NCBI GenBank assembly: GCA_963920765.1
Contig: OY987246.1
Location: 6,326,501 to 6,390,500, forward strand
Source: Ulota crispa
Lineage: Eukaryota; Streptophyta; Bryopsida; Orthotrichales; Orthotrichaceae
DNA: 64,000 bases
Direction of reading: 5' to 3'
The notes below the pieces were generated by a model, which searched no databases, was not told the origin of the DNA, and saw only the letters and a program-made list of their open reading frames with translations. Made by a program: the position numbers and the translations under genes. The number at the start of each line of letters is the position of its first letter. The first letter of the stretch is position 1. Of this stretch, positions 45,501 through 58,567 are shown piece by piece.

Positions 45501-45848
45501 AGAAAAGTGATGTGGAAAAGAAGAGGAGGGTTCCACTGATCACACAACGTGAGTCAACAATGTGAGCAACTTCTCTCTAACAGAAAAGAGACTAATAGAC
45601 CTGCAAAATGCTTGGTTAAGATAGAGAAGATTTGTACACGAACTTCCCGTCAATTGGTAGATGACACGGAGTCACACCACTTGCAAAAAAAATTGAGAAA
45701 ATTTATTGTGTATATCACTGAGGCGCATGTATAATGACTAGAACACTGAGGCGCATTGCAATGCAAAGAAAAAATGACTGCTGCAAAATGTAAGAGGGTG
45801 TCTAATCTCTTCAATGACCTACTAAGCCACTATGACCTGTCACTATAT
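42511..45848. other. Intergenic region between the LEA_3-like and P5A ATPase genes
   Basis: About 3.3 kb of AT-rich DNA without a recognisable gene; the two flanking genes are convergent. One end of the AAGGTAGCAACACC MITE family is at about 43367 and a separate foldback is at 44703-44954. A 90-codon open frame at 45176-45448 has no family resemblance and is not called. Confidence 0.55.
44703..44954. mobile_element. MITE-like foldback element
   Basis: GGATACTGATCATACC at the left is mirrored by GGTATGATCAATATCC at the right; 252 bp, non-coding. Interior contains TTTACCACTGAGAGCTC-type sequence resembling family F2. Confidence 0.5.
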
Positions 45849-48800
45849 TTACTGGACCTTTTTAGCACCTGAAGCCCTAGAAGGTCTCCGTGGCCGAGAT
45901 ACAGGCATCTTTGCAGGAAATAGCCATCGCAATGAATGTTCCCAGACATAGCAAGTTATCATCATTCCAAATGCCATAAAGAGAAGTTGATGCCCAAAGG
46001 GTTTTGGGAGGGGCACCAGTCTCAGCCAATCGTTCAAGCCACGAAACAAATCAGATGTAATGGCAGTGAAGAAAATTGCTGCCGAGCTTAGGGCGTAGTA
46101 GAAAGCCTTGTTCTCCCGAATACTTTGGTTGAAAGGATGACCAATATAATTCACCGCGAAAGTAGCCACCTGTAATGCGTCATCACAAGTCAGTCCCAAA
46201 AAATCAGAAGCGAACTTCTCCTTCAATGAAATAGAAGCTATAGTCAATATCATTGCATTTTAGTTTCAGAATTGTAATGAGATCGACATAGCCTGGGTCT
46301 GCAAATATGCAAAAAACAAAGGACCATTCTGAGGCAACTACTTTGGTGCATTTCAAGCACAATGCTTAAAAGAATGTCACGCACTCATAAGACGTGCACA
46401 CCCCCTTTGAAAGGAGCAGATTTGTTTACCTGAATCATCATGTTAGCCATGTATGAGACTGTGTTGACAAGGTTGGGCGTGAACTCTGAGTCCGGCTCTA
46501 CACATTCGTCGGGCATGAAAGCCTGGGCCCCCTTCACAGCTGTAATGAGGAATGTAATATGTACGGCAAATTGACCAAGTAGTGAAAGAATGACATAAGG
46601 GCTGAAAATGTTCGGATGTGGTCGTTGAGCTGATAAGGTGTCGAGAGGTCGAGCGTGGGAAATGAAGAGGAAAAAAGTTGCAGTGAACAAACCGCTAATC
46701 GTTGCCTGCATCATAAACATGATCACATAGGTCAGTAGAAAGACTATCACGGATTTCGTAAAAACCAAATCATCAACAGAAACGCGTACGTCGTAAATCG
46801 ATGAACTCAAGTTAGAACCTCAAAATGCACACAATGAAAAACGAGCAGCTGAATGATGTGACCAAAACTAATAGAGATTCTCACCTGCATGTCGCCAAGC
46901 TTCACTCCATCCAGGTACATCACACTCAGAACATAAGCTGTCGCCAAGCAATTCAAACCCAAAATCTTAAACATCTGCAATGTTGTTACTAGTGTACTGC
47001 GACCTTGGCGTATGATGTCAGTTGTGGGCCGCACAGAAGAATGCTTTGCAGTAAAGGGAGCTGCCATAGAGGCATCTCCCAGTTTGACCACTGGAGCCCT
47101 TCCATCACCTTCCTCATTCATCTCGTCAATCAACTTTTTCAACTCTTTCCTCTTAATTTCAGCAGGGGTGAGTGGTCGACCACTAGGTGACAGCTGTTCT
47201 GCCGGGGAGAGGCTCTTCGAAGATGGTGCACCTTCCGTTAGTGTAACAGTGCCTTGTGAACCTGAAACCCCACCCTTCCGCCTCGATTTGGCGTTCACAG
47301 CTGCATCCAGTAAAATGCAAGTAAGCAATAATAGACTGGCTACGAAACATGCCAGATGCTCCAGCTCGTAATTTTGGAAAAAGCGCTCAATCATCTGGTC
47401 TGAAAAATCGATACTGTAATAGCGGGGGCAGCAATTGCAATATTGAAAGACAAAGGATTCCTGCCGTTAGATACCTGGATTAGATGCTGTACTGGATGAG
47501 TCTGTTGGAGAAGTATTTGCTGATTCATTTGAGGCTTTTGCTGGAGGAATGGCGTTCAGAAGCGCAACCCCGGCATGAGCCTGGACAACAAGACAAGATT
47601 ATTTAGTCAAACCAGACCCAAACTTTGCACAGCTTGCCGTGCGTACTCACCATTAATTTCCAGCAAAAATCGTCAGAAGCTCATCAAATAGCGGCCTCAC
47701 CTGCTTAAGTGCTCCGACATCATTGGTACCATCACCGCACATAAGAGTTATGCGCCCCACAGCTTTCAATGTTGTCAATATTAACTCCTTCTGGTCAGGA
47801 GCCACCCTGGCAAATACCTGAAAAACGACCACTGCTTTGTAAGGTGACACGTAACCGCATCTTGAACTCAGCTGTTACTTGAAAAGCTGCATGAACTGTA
47901 TCCTAAATCCAAAGACAAAACATTCACCCCTAAAAACTACAAGGATACTACTAAATTGTTACTAGCACAGACTGAGTGGCTTTCAGATAGCAAAAGGATA
48001 CTGACCTGAGTAAGAGGAACAACTATCTGCAAAGCATTCGTTCGCTGCAGCATACCGAGACCATCACCAGCAACACAAAAATCATGAACCTCTGCCACCT
48101 CCAAAACCTCATCTTCGCTGTAACATAAACCAAACCAACCCTCAATACAAATTACACAACACGCAGATATCCAGATAGGATTTCAATTCACAATACTAGC
48201 CAGTTAGTATGAGAAAAGATACTCAAGGTGTGTACTACATTTGTATTTCCCGCGGGTTTCCCGGTATCAAAGAGACCAACAAGCACCCAGCGATCCAGTA
48301 TAACCACGGTTTGAAATATCGCGCAACCGCCATTAAACCACGAAGTATTGAAGTAATCTTGGTATTGGTAAAGGTGCGCATGATGTCAGAAAATTATGAA
48401 CCCTCAGAAGCACGTGTCAAATTATTCACCAACACCAAAACCACCTATCCAATACCGAGCCTTCGAGACGAATGCCCCGATATAGGAGTAAGAAAAAGAT
48501 AATTTGGCATTGGCATTAAATGTCATACGGCACTTCCTATCTTGAAAAATTATCGTCATTGAGCAGTTAACATACTTTCTCTTATATACTACGGAGTAAT
48601 TCCTTACGAAGCTAATGCAATCACCCAATATGGCCCATGACGCAACAATGCAAATGGCTTCCCATCTAGAAGTGAAAAACAGTCATTGCCTAACCCTGGT
48701 CGAATGGGAGCTCAGAAAGATGTAACTATATATACCTGTATGGTATTTTGAGTTGTTCATCGGGAGAAAGCCAGTCGAACTGCCCTGCTAAATCACCAGA

Positions 48801-51800
48801 TCTTTGTGTCAAAATCAACACAGGTCTGGTTACAATATGGACTTGAGCTGCCACGTGGCACGCTGTTAACGCCTGATCACCAGTAATCATCACCTGTCAA
48901 GCAGAGCAAAACTAAATTATTTTTCAGGTAACGCTACTCAAAAGTAAAAGTACGATCAAATAAACACACTAAACACCTGTTGGTCAACAAGTGATCTACA
49001 GCTCCAAAGACTGCAACATCCCCACCACGAGTAGACACAGAAAATCCATTGATTTTATGAATGATTCGTGTGCAGCAAATATATCAGTTTATACAATAAA
49101 ATTATCGCCTAGGTATCAGCCTTGGAAAAGTCAACAATATCGAATGAGCTAAGGGCACTGCCACCAATGCTGACGATACAGGAATGTTTCTCAACATCAT
49201 TTCAAAAAGAAAAGAAAAAGCCCATACAAGCATTCATAATCATTAGACATCAAAGAAGTATATACCAGATCATGAGAGGCCTCCTTGAGCTCCTTCAGAA
49301 CTTCTGCAGAATCATTACGCAAAGGGCATGCAAAAACCTGCACGATACGCAATTCAGCACCAAAGCGTTGTACTCAAATTCTAGTAAACAGCGGCAAGTC
49401 ACCTTTTTTCAGTCATTGGATATTCAAAGAAAACTCTTCCCTAAGAACTCTCAATAACGTAGAATAGATGTTTGTACGTACAGAAAATCCGGCAAACGTC
49501 AAATCACTCTCCACACTTTCACGATCCAAAGTCCGGGCTTCACCAACCTGCAATTTCAACAGATGTTTAACATGTCTCAACGAATGTGTGTCGGTGCATA
49601 CATATGTACAAATCAAAACATGAAACCTCAACAAACATTCTATTAACGCTCTGCAATGCTATTCAGATCCATTTGTGCTAACATGACGCTCGTACACGAT
49701 AGCCACGAAAATGAGATTGTAGATCCCCCGACAATGACAGCGAACCTACCGCCATGTCTGGAAGTATTTTGTATGCCAACGCAAGCACACGAGCCCCTTG
49801 ACGAGTATATTCCTTGTATGTTTCGACATAGTTTCCAGGGACATTGTGCAATCTCTCCTGTATTGTTTCTGGAGCACCCTGCAAAAGGAAATAATCAGGA
49901 TCACAGACTAGCCAGCCACATCGACCAACTGATAGAATACTCATGCATTGCAGGAGAGATGCTCTTGCAAAGACATCATCAAGAACGTACCTGCAGATAT
50001 ATCACATTGGGTGTGTTCATATCAACAAAAATTAGTAATTCGTGGTTTAAGAACAAAGGTAATCGCGAAAACTGCAAGCTACATCAAGTCACGCTGCTCG
50101 AGTGGCAGAATGCCTAATGATTACCTTAACGAGAGCCAGAAAAGTATCATCGGTTCGAGCAACAACAGCCATTCGCTTTAGGTGCGACGCAAAATGATGC
50201 CGCTGAATTATTTGAACTGGCTGCCCTGCTCCCCTGCACATAATGATACAGATAATCAGCTCGGTGACTATCTGAAACGTGATATGCAAAAACACTTCGT
50301 ACTTCGTTCGAGTAGAAGTATTTACCATAAAGTGGCCCTCAAAACAAGCTTGACTGACACCGCAAAAACGGTTGAAGAATCTACCTCCACTATCTAAGTG
50401 AGAGTTAAAATGTGGAAGGCAACCAGTATAAGAGAAAAGCTGGATCTGCAACCTAGACAGGAACTGTCCAAATTTCAGATTTGGTTCGGTTTATCTTCTT
50501 GGAGAGCCAGGCTGATTTTAGCCAATAGAATTTCCGTCCCCTCAATAGAGTCCAACTCTACCCCCTAGTTACCAAAAGTACAAAAAACGAGAGAATGCTG
50601 GACTTTTGCCCGAACTTACTTGCGAGGAAGAGCCTTTTCATCAGCAGTGTACGTCCACTCAATGCCTTTCAATGCTGCCTTCTCCAATGGGTCACCAACC
50701 TGTGGATATGTTCACCAGAAGTCATGTATCTAACACTCACCATGCTCTTCGTAGCTCTATAACAGACATTTACATTAAAATCAAGCCATCATTTCTTGCA
50801 TAGGGTACAACCAAGGAGGAAATGAATGGGAAATTACAGTCTTGCCGTCAACATAGACCAGAGCATGGCACGCAGCCAGAATCTGCAAAGTAAAAGTTGC
50901 CAACTTGCTCGGCTCTGTTTCCAGCTTTGAAGTCCCATCAGCACCGACTACACCTCGAAATTCCTGGTTGCAATCATACGAATGCAACGTTAGGAAATGC
51001 GGAGGCACTGGTATCAAACTGAAAGCGACTCTGCTTCTTTAAACCGGTTATATGCTTTTCTAATCTGTTCAAATAGTGAGGCCAGAACAGCTGGAAGAAG
51101 AAACTTAAAAAGAGGCCCCAGGTACTTATATGCTTCACGACATGTGAATTACCATGTCATCACTGGTTAAAGTACCGGTTTTGTCAAAACAGCAGACATC
51201 CACCTGCCAAGAACCCCAGCATAAAAGTTGTGTCAGATAATGGATAAAGGCGGCGTTAACCAATGCATAAACCTATTTAGAGAACATCATTTGAAGCTGT
51301 CTTGTTGCAACATTCATCCACACAAAAAATAAATATCGGATTTACATCTGAGATTGTGTGAAGTAAACCATAATTTCCACGGGGCTGCATAACCGATACA
51401 AAAAGTAACGAGATGCTTAACATGCTCTAAAAAACGAAAGACTTGAAACTTTTTAATGACACAAAGCAAGTTTAAGAGTTTCACGATGATTTTCAGAACA
51501 GCCAACATAACAAACCTTGCCACCGAAAGGGATACGAAATGGCTCAGTGCAATATATGCCTTTGCGAATTAGAGCAATGAGAGAAGTGTTAACAGCAATG
51601 GAAAGTTCCATGGGCAGTTCTGGCGGAATAACAGAAGTGATAATAAGAGAGCAGTTCAACAACAGCTTATACTTGCTCCTTGTTGGATCTTCAAGGCCCT
51701 ACATAAACCAAAAAAAATTAAAATTATAAGTCCAGCATCCCTAGAAGCACTAAACAATGAGCAATGCACGAAATAATAGTCCATGCGCCATATTCAACAG

Positions 51801-54800
51801 AAATTTCTCAACACCAACACTACGCATACTTCTCCCGCAAAATGTTTCTTAAACTTGAATTGAATATGTGAATCTTACATCTTCTTCTCAGAAACATAGC
51901 ATCAGAATACCATCAAAACAACAATGATAGACCCCCTCCCTCCTAAACGTATGGAACATAGAATGATCACCTTTTTCATCACATAACCGGCAGCAATCAG
52001 CGCAAAAAACACCAGAAAGAGGATAAAGATACCACTTTCCCAGTTGTTTGCAGTTACCTGTAAATACAAGTGTCATATTACGTCAGAAACTCGCAATTAA
52101 TCATTTGTTCATTAATTTGTTTCGGGGGAATGGGAAGGGAGGAAAAACATCAAACAGAAATTTAGGCAGATAATGAAGCAATTTGTCGCTTGGTATCATG
52201 AACATTTCTGAATTGCAATGGAAAGAAAATGATCTCAGTTTTTGCTTGAAGGAACATCATTAAGTATCAGAGACACAGTACAAGATTGACTATGCCTACA
52301 AAAATAAAATGAAAGACATGCTGGCAGGTCAGGAATACATTGAACATAATATTGAAATAGATACAATACCCGCTCTGTTGAGAAGAGAATAGTACGCATG
52401 AGTTTTCCTTGACTGGTCTCAAACCCTGTTCTCAATACAATCGCTAAACAGCCCCCATCGGGTGTCTTCAAACTATTGGACTGCAATCAATTATCCACGT
52501 GATACATCAAAATGAGAAGCTTCTCCCCACCTAACGAAATTTATAAGAAATATTTGCCAAATCCTATTCAAATCCACGTACAAAATTTGAAGTGAACAAT
52601 AGCTACCTTGTCTGGGGTGTGTTGCAGTATCTTGGTACCCCCAAAAAGGACATGATTCTTATCCCGCCTTATTGACAACCTCGCTTCAGATTCCCGACCA
52701 ATGATGGACCCCTGCAGATATGAAGAAACTTTAAGTCTTCATGCTCGCATACACATGACAAAACCGTTCTCCTCATACAGTGGCTATACCCAGCAAATTG
52801 CTAGAACAATTCGCAGCATCACCAGAACACCACCCCTCAAAATCGGTCTTCTACAAAAGAAAGGACATCGTAACTCATGTCCCTACTAGAAGCTAAGACA
52901 TAACATACGATATTCGACAAGTTTCCAAACACATGCTATTCATAGAAAACTCAGTGCTTACTTTCCATTGTGGCGTAGACTCTCCAGTAAGCAAAGCTTC
53001 ATTGGCGATTGCGCTTCCAGCAATAAGTAACATATCGGCGGGAACAGTTCGCTCCTCACTACCAACTCCAGTGGGTCGTCCAATTGAAACCACATCCCCA
53101 GGAATGAGATCCATCCCTGACATTTTCACCCACCTGTGACAACAAAAGAATTCACTAGTTCGTATTGGAGCACAAACAGTATGATTGAACAATAGCAATT
53201 AAGAGATAATAAAATCGGTGCATTAAAACCCTCGGAGGGTGCTTACTTTCCACCACGATGGACCGTTAGGGTCTGGCTATCTACTGTAACTCTTCGCAGC
53301 TCAGACAAAGTTCGAAGCCTGCTCTTGACAACGGTTGATTCAAAAAGAACAAGCATGAGGAGGGTAAAAACGCTGTAGAGCCAGTAGTCGTCGAGACACC
53401 ATAACCCGACGCAAAATACCTGCACAACTCAAAACAAAAACAACTTTTTTACAGATTTTGTGCATGACAGATCGGCTTCTTTGACATCACCGGAAAATCA
53501 TATTAACCTATATGCCCTAGATGAGAACCCTGCTTGTACAGCGTGAGCAGGCTATAAGGGTACAACTTTCCTATCTTTAATATCCAACTATTATATTTTG
53601 TCAGACTTCAGCAGGGATATGCTGAACAACCGGTAATAAACTCAATAGCACACCGAAGAGCAGACAAGAAATTTAGACACCAGAAGTCCATTGGATCTGC
53701 ATTATGAAACATTTGGCTTCACACTCATGCACGTCATTGCATGCATTCAGATCACGTATAGAGCACACAGGACTTAGAGGATGACATCCTAACCTGGAAG
53801 ACAAAAAACGGCTCCATGCAATTCTCCTTCATCAATTTTTGGAAATTTGGCTGAGGAAATTCAAACCTAAACATGCACATAGACAACGCTACGTTAAATT
53901 AACGAGCCTGTACAATCGACATTTTCCTTTCTCGTGCTGTTGCAATCAAGTAAAATTCCAGTTTGAAATAATCCTCACAAAAGGAGGTATATTTCAGGAC
54001 ATGCATACGCAAGATATTAATGAGCACCAGTATCCTTACTTCGTACTGCAAAGAAGTTAAACATAAAAAACCCTATCAGGTAAATCTCAATACAACACAG
54101 CACAATGAAGTGCAACAAACAGAAAATACAGGTCAGGAAGACAACGTACATATTTTTCCCCCATTTTTCAGTTGCAGCCAGTGCTTTTGCCTCACTGCCA
54201 TGCCCCGTGCTTTTGACATAAACTCCAAATGTTTCCTTTGTCGGATAGTCCAGCTTACAGAACTTATTGAGCTCTTTAGAGTAAGTAAAACGTTGTTTCC
54301 TAAAGTCAAATCCAATTTCCTCAAAATCAGCAGGAAGGTAGTTGGACACAAGCCCATAATCTCGACCTCCCGATCGCTTCTCAGCAATTACCTGCATCAT
54401 GGAGCTATTGATGAGAACTCTCTTCTAAAACCGAAACCTCAGAAGACTTCTCTGATTTGTCAAATTCACTGCAGCATTGGCGTTCACAGACCGGACAAGC
54501 TAGTTTGCCAATCAACACTCTGCATGTTTTAAGCATCCATAAATAGCTCAGACAATAAATGAATAGATTCATCATTAGGTCAAACAACAGACTTTTCCAT
54601 TCAAGAAAGAAGAACATCAAAAGCACAAGCAACTCAAAACTCCAATTCTCTAATAGTGCCTCAAAATTTAAGATATTCCTAATTCATGAGATTAAGTTTA
54701 TCTTCTCCAGCAAGACTTGTAATTCTGTAGCCAAAAGCGATTCTCTAGCAAGTCTTCCAATTTCCACAATCAACCGTGCTCAAGATCGTCTAATCAGAAA

Positions 54801-55285
54801 AGCTAGGGAGCTTACCAATTTCCTCATTTGCAAGGGCACCACTTCTTTACCACCTGAGAATTTAGTCGGAATAACTTTGCAAACATCTGCCTCGTGAATA
54901 TCGGTAACCTGTCACCAATTACAAGAAAATCAAAATCAAAATCAAAACCTAATGATCTGAATTCACACCAATCCTCCAAACCCTAAAAAACAAAAAACAA
55001 AAATCAGCTCTTTTTTTTCCAGCCGATCCATCATCGCACCTTACTAGCCTGCGAGAAGCACCGAAACTCCACCGACCACGCGGAGAAGAGGAACGTCAAG
55101 ATGTGCAGAATCGCAATCGCGGCCAGCACGATCCCTGCATCCATGGAGTCAAGCTTCGTGGCCACCGCGAGCAACCAAAACACATACGCGCCCAGGAATG
55201 GCAACATGTCCAATCGCCATATGGTGGATCTCCACTTGTAAAGCTCCACCTGTTGCACAATCTTGCCTTCCGCCGCTAACCCCAT
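45849..55285 (-). CDS. MIA/PDR2: P5A-type P-type ATPase (MIA/PDR2, Spf1/ATP13A1 orthologue)
   Basis: ER pump that removes mis-inserted transmembrane helices; plant members act in pollen development and the root phosphate response. 24 phase-consistent exons (minus): 55040-55285, 54816-54908, 54150-54391, 53794-53866, 53247-53419, 52962-53133, 52607-52711, 52370-52480, 51971-52057, 51516-51698, 51153-51203, 50838-50963, 50620-50699, 50125-50233, 49750-49878, 49482-49547, 49266-49337, 48736-48893, 48006-48117, 47701-47817, 47475-47580, 46885-47300, 46430-46705, 45849-46169. They give 1207 residues (Arabidopsis about 1180). Seen in order: TM pair in exon 1; A-domain TGESTPQWK (325-333); M4 [11 protein letters not shown] (about 457-467), the P5A signature; phosphorylation site DKTGTLT (Asp 502); [11 protein letters not shown] (617-627); [11 protein letters not shown] (709-719); [12 protein letters not shown] (823-834); then the C-terminal membrane helices. 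No break was seen. Exon 22 has a second in-frame acceptor at 47399. Confidence 0.96.
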
Positions 55286-55822
55286 CGCTACCAGCAGCCC
55301 TCCCCTGTTCCGGACGGCACCCCCCGAGGGCGTGTGTTTATTATTTTATTGCGTAACCAAGGAAGTAATCTATCTACAAAGCCTGCCAGTTCATGCAACG
55401 TTTGCAAAGTGCGTGGTCCATGTATCCCCTGGTGGCGATGGTGGTTTAGGGTTCCGGCGGAGCTCACCCCGGGAGCTTGCGAGCTCTGTTTCGTAAGCTT
55501 ACAAGATTCCCCTGCGTATCTCCAGCTTTGATGTATCGCAAATCGAAGAAGCTGACTGAAGTGAACACCGACCCCGTAACTGCGTTCACACCGGCTCCTC
55601 GATTGCGTTCACACAGCGGCACTCAACCCCTTTCGAACTCAGCTAATCAAAAGTTCCTGTAAGGAAAATAGTTAACGTCGGTTTTTTCATAAGGTAGCAC
55701 TTTGACAAATTAACATCTCTTAATGTGAACATTCATAACTAGCTCCTCTTTTATTTTCTAACATTAACAAAAAAAAATGGGCCCTCTTATCTGTCCGTTT
55801 GGTAATTTGTGACCGGGTTATT
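55286..55822. other. P5A ATPase 5' UTR and proximal promoter
   Basis: About 540 bp between the ATPase ATG and the G-rich array. Moderately GC-rich near the gene. Short open frames here look like chance. No TATA box was recognised. Confidence 0.45.
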
Positions 55823-57197
55823 TGATGGGGGCATGGTGGATGGGGGTGGATGGGGGTGGATGGGGATGGATGGGGATGGATGGAGAATGGATGGTGAATG
55901 GATGGGGATGGATGGGGTGGATGGGGTGGATNNNNNNNNNNNNNNNNNNNNNNNNNNNNNNNNNNNNNNNNNNNNNNNNNNNNNNNNNNNNNNNNNNNNN
56001 NNNNNNNNNNNNNNNNNNNNNNNNNNNNNNNNNNNNNNNNNNNNNNNNNNNNNNNNNNNNNNNNNNNNNNNNNNNNNNNNNNNNNNNNNNNNNNNNNNNN
56101 NNNNNNNNNNNNNNNNNNNNNNNNNNNNNNNATGGGGATGGGGATGGGGATGGGGATGGGGATGGGGATGGGGATGGGGATGGGGATGGGGTGGGGATGG
56201 GGATGGGGATGGGGATGGGGTGGGATGGGTGGGATGGGGATGGGGATGGGGATGGGGTGGGGATGGGGATGGGGATGGGGATGGGGATGGGGGATGGGGA
56301 TGGGGATGGGGATGGGGGATGGGATGGGGATGGGGTGGGGATGGGATGGGGATGGGGATGGGATGGGGATGGGGATGGGGATGGGGATGGGATGGGGATG
56401 GGGATGGGATGGGGATGGGGATGGGGATGGGGATGGGGATGGGGATGGGGATGGGATGGGGATGGGGATGGGGGATGGGATGGGGATGGGGATGGGGATG
56501 GGATGGGATGGGGATGGGATGGGGATGGGATGGGGATGGGGATGGGGATGGGGGATGGGGATGGGGAGGGGATGGGGATGGGGAGGGGATGGGGATGGGA
56601 TGGGGATGGGGATGGGGATGGGGATGGGGATGGGGTTGGGGGATGGGGATGGGGATGGGGATGGGGATGGGGATGGGATGGGGATGGGGATGGGGATGGG
56701 GATGGGGATGGGGGGGATGGGGATGGGGATGGGGATGGGGATGGGGATGGGGATGGGGATGGGGATGGGGATGGGGATGGGGATGGGATGGGGATGGGGA
56801 TGGGGATGGGGATGGGGATGGGGATGGGGATGGGGATGGGGATGGGGATGGGGATGGGGATGGGGATGGGGATGGGGATGGGGATGGGGATGGGGATGGG
56901 GATGGGGATGGGGATGGGGATGGGGATGGGGATGGGGATGGGGATGGGGATGGGGATGGGGATGGGGATGGGGATGGGGATGGGGATGGGGATGGGGATG
57001 GGGATGGGGCTGGGGATGGGGCTGGGGCTGGGGCTGGGGATGGGGGTGGGGATGGGGATGGGAGGTGGGGGTGGGGGTGGATAGGAGATGGGATGGGGGA
57101 TGGGATGCGGGACAAGTTGGGGATGTGGGGATGGGATGGGATGAGGACGTGGGATGGGATGAGGACATGGGATGGGATGGGGACGGGGGATGGGACA
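55823..57197 (+). repeat. GGGGAT hexanucleotide microsatellite with G-quadruplex potential
   Basis: About 1.37 kb including a 200-N gap. The + strand is nearly all GGGGAT, with GGGAT, GGGGGAT and GGGGCT variants. A stretch of more than 200 bp near 56790-57005 is perfect. The outer parts carry longer variants such as GGATGGGGATGGATGG and GATGGGATGAGGACATGG. Runs of four G separated by AT should form tandem G-quadruplexes. All long open frames here are artefacts of the repeat. Confidence 0.97.
55932..56131. other. Assembly gap (200 N) inside the GGGGAT array
   Basis: Exactly 200 N with array sequence on both sides, so the true array length is unknown. Confidence 0.95.
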
Positions 57198-58106
57198 AGG
57201 GTGGGGAAATCAAATTTAAAAGTTATGCTCAAACTCGCATTTACCTTGGTAAATGGGTTTACATGACTTGTATTCATATGCATTAATCAATACCTTAAAT
57301 GCGGCTATTTGTTTGTTTGTCACATTGAGATCTCTTGGACCATGTCTCCCCCCGTCACATGTTTGGTATCGTCAAAAAGCTCTCAACAAGAATGGGTGCA
57401 CAAGCTTGGTTTTGTGGCATTTGGGCCGGAAAGTTATTGAATTTTGAAGTTATTTGTGAATTAAAAATTTAGAAAGTTACTTTTACTCTACAAATGCTAA
57501 TTGTCTTCAGTGAACCCCTTTTTTTGAACATTTAAGTATGATATGTACAATATGATTTTTATTACTCAATGGATAAGTATTCAAAAAAGAAAAAGAAAAA
57601 GAAAAAAATGATTGAATCAAGATGAAAATTGGGCCAACGGCACAGGGCCACACTAGTAGAACTTCTTTAAAATATGCTTATTTTGAATTAGAGGTAATTG
57701 CAAGAGTCCTAAAGCCACTTGACGGATAGGAGTATTAAAAATCACATGTTTTTGGAGGTTTTTTGTTCTTATCCTCTATATCTTTTTTACTCATCCTTTT
57801 ACAAATTATAATATTTTAACTTGGAGTTATTCCAAAATATTAATTAAACAACTAACAACACCAACTTCTATATTAAAGATTGCATTTAGGTTGTCTCAAC
57901 AATGAGTTGTTTTACCTTGAAAAGTTATCTCATGACCCATTCTTTAGCCACTTGAAGATGCATGGGACTTTCTAGAAACTAGAGTAATTATAGTAAAATT
58001 TGTAGCATCTAATGGTTTTGTCCAAAGTTCCACATCCTCTTTACTTGGCCTCCTCCTTGGCTTTTGAGGTTTGATGATGAAAATTACAGTAGAATCATTA
58101 GGGGTA

Positions 58107-58540
58107 GTCACATCTTCTTCGCCCCATTCTCAATCTTCAGAGAATGGGGTCATGAGTCTCGTGACAACCTAACCAAGATCCGCTGAGGCTCCATTCTTTG
58201 GAGATTGAAAAGTTTTTCTCTTCACATCCGCATGTGAAGAATGGGGTGGAGAAATCTTCACACCCTATACTTTTATCCATTTGTGTCTAGTTTTCACTCT
58301 AACTTGTTTTTGTTTACCATTACTTTTTTGTTTTTAGCAATAGCTTTTTCATTTTTAGAAGTTACTCCTCTTACTTTCACTTTAGCTTTTCTTACTTTAA
58401 CCATTCTCCATTCTCCATTACTGCCCACAAAAGGGGTGTCACACCTTCTTCCATGGAGAAACACTCCCATTGGCTCCTATTTTCACTCCACCACTTCTCA
58501 TTCTTCACAAAAATTTCATTCTTGGAGGTGTGACTACCCT
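58107..58540. mobile_element. Foldback element with GGGTAGTCACA ends
   Basis: Starts AGGGGTAGTCACATC and ends GAGGTGTGACTACCCTT; internal inverted motifs CCCATTCTC and GAATGGGG recur several times. About 430 bp, non-coding. It abuts the TTAA element that follows. Confidence 0.5.
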
Positions 58541-58567
58541 TTAACCCCTAAATGCCCAAGGGGGTAA

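Noticed and set aside
55823-57197. Chromosome end (telomere)
   Set aside because: Unique sequence and genes lie on both sides and the repeat is not the plant TTTAGGG type.
55720-57286. Open frames of 420-498 codons on both strands made of HPHP, DGDG, WGWG or PIPI repeats
   Set aside because: They are translations of the GGGGAT microsatellite and run through 200 N; every frame is open by composition.
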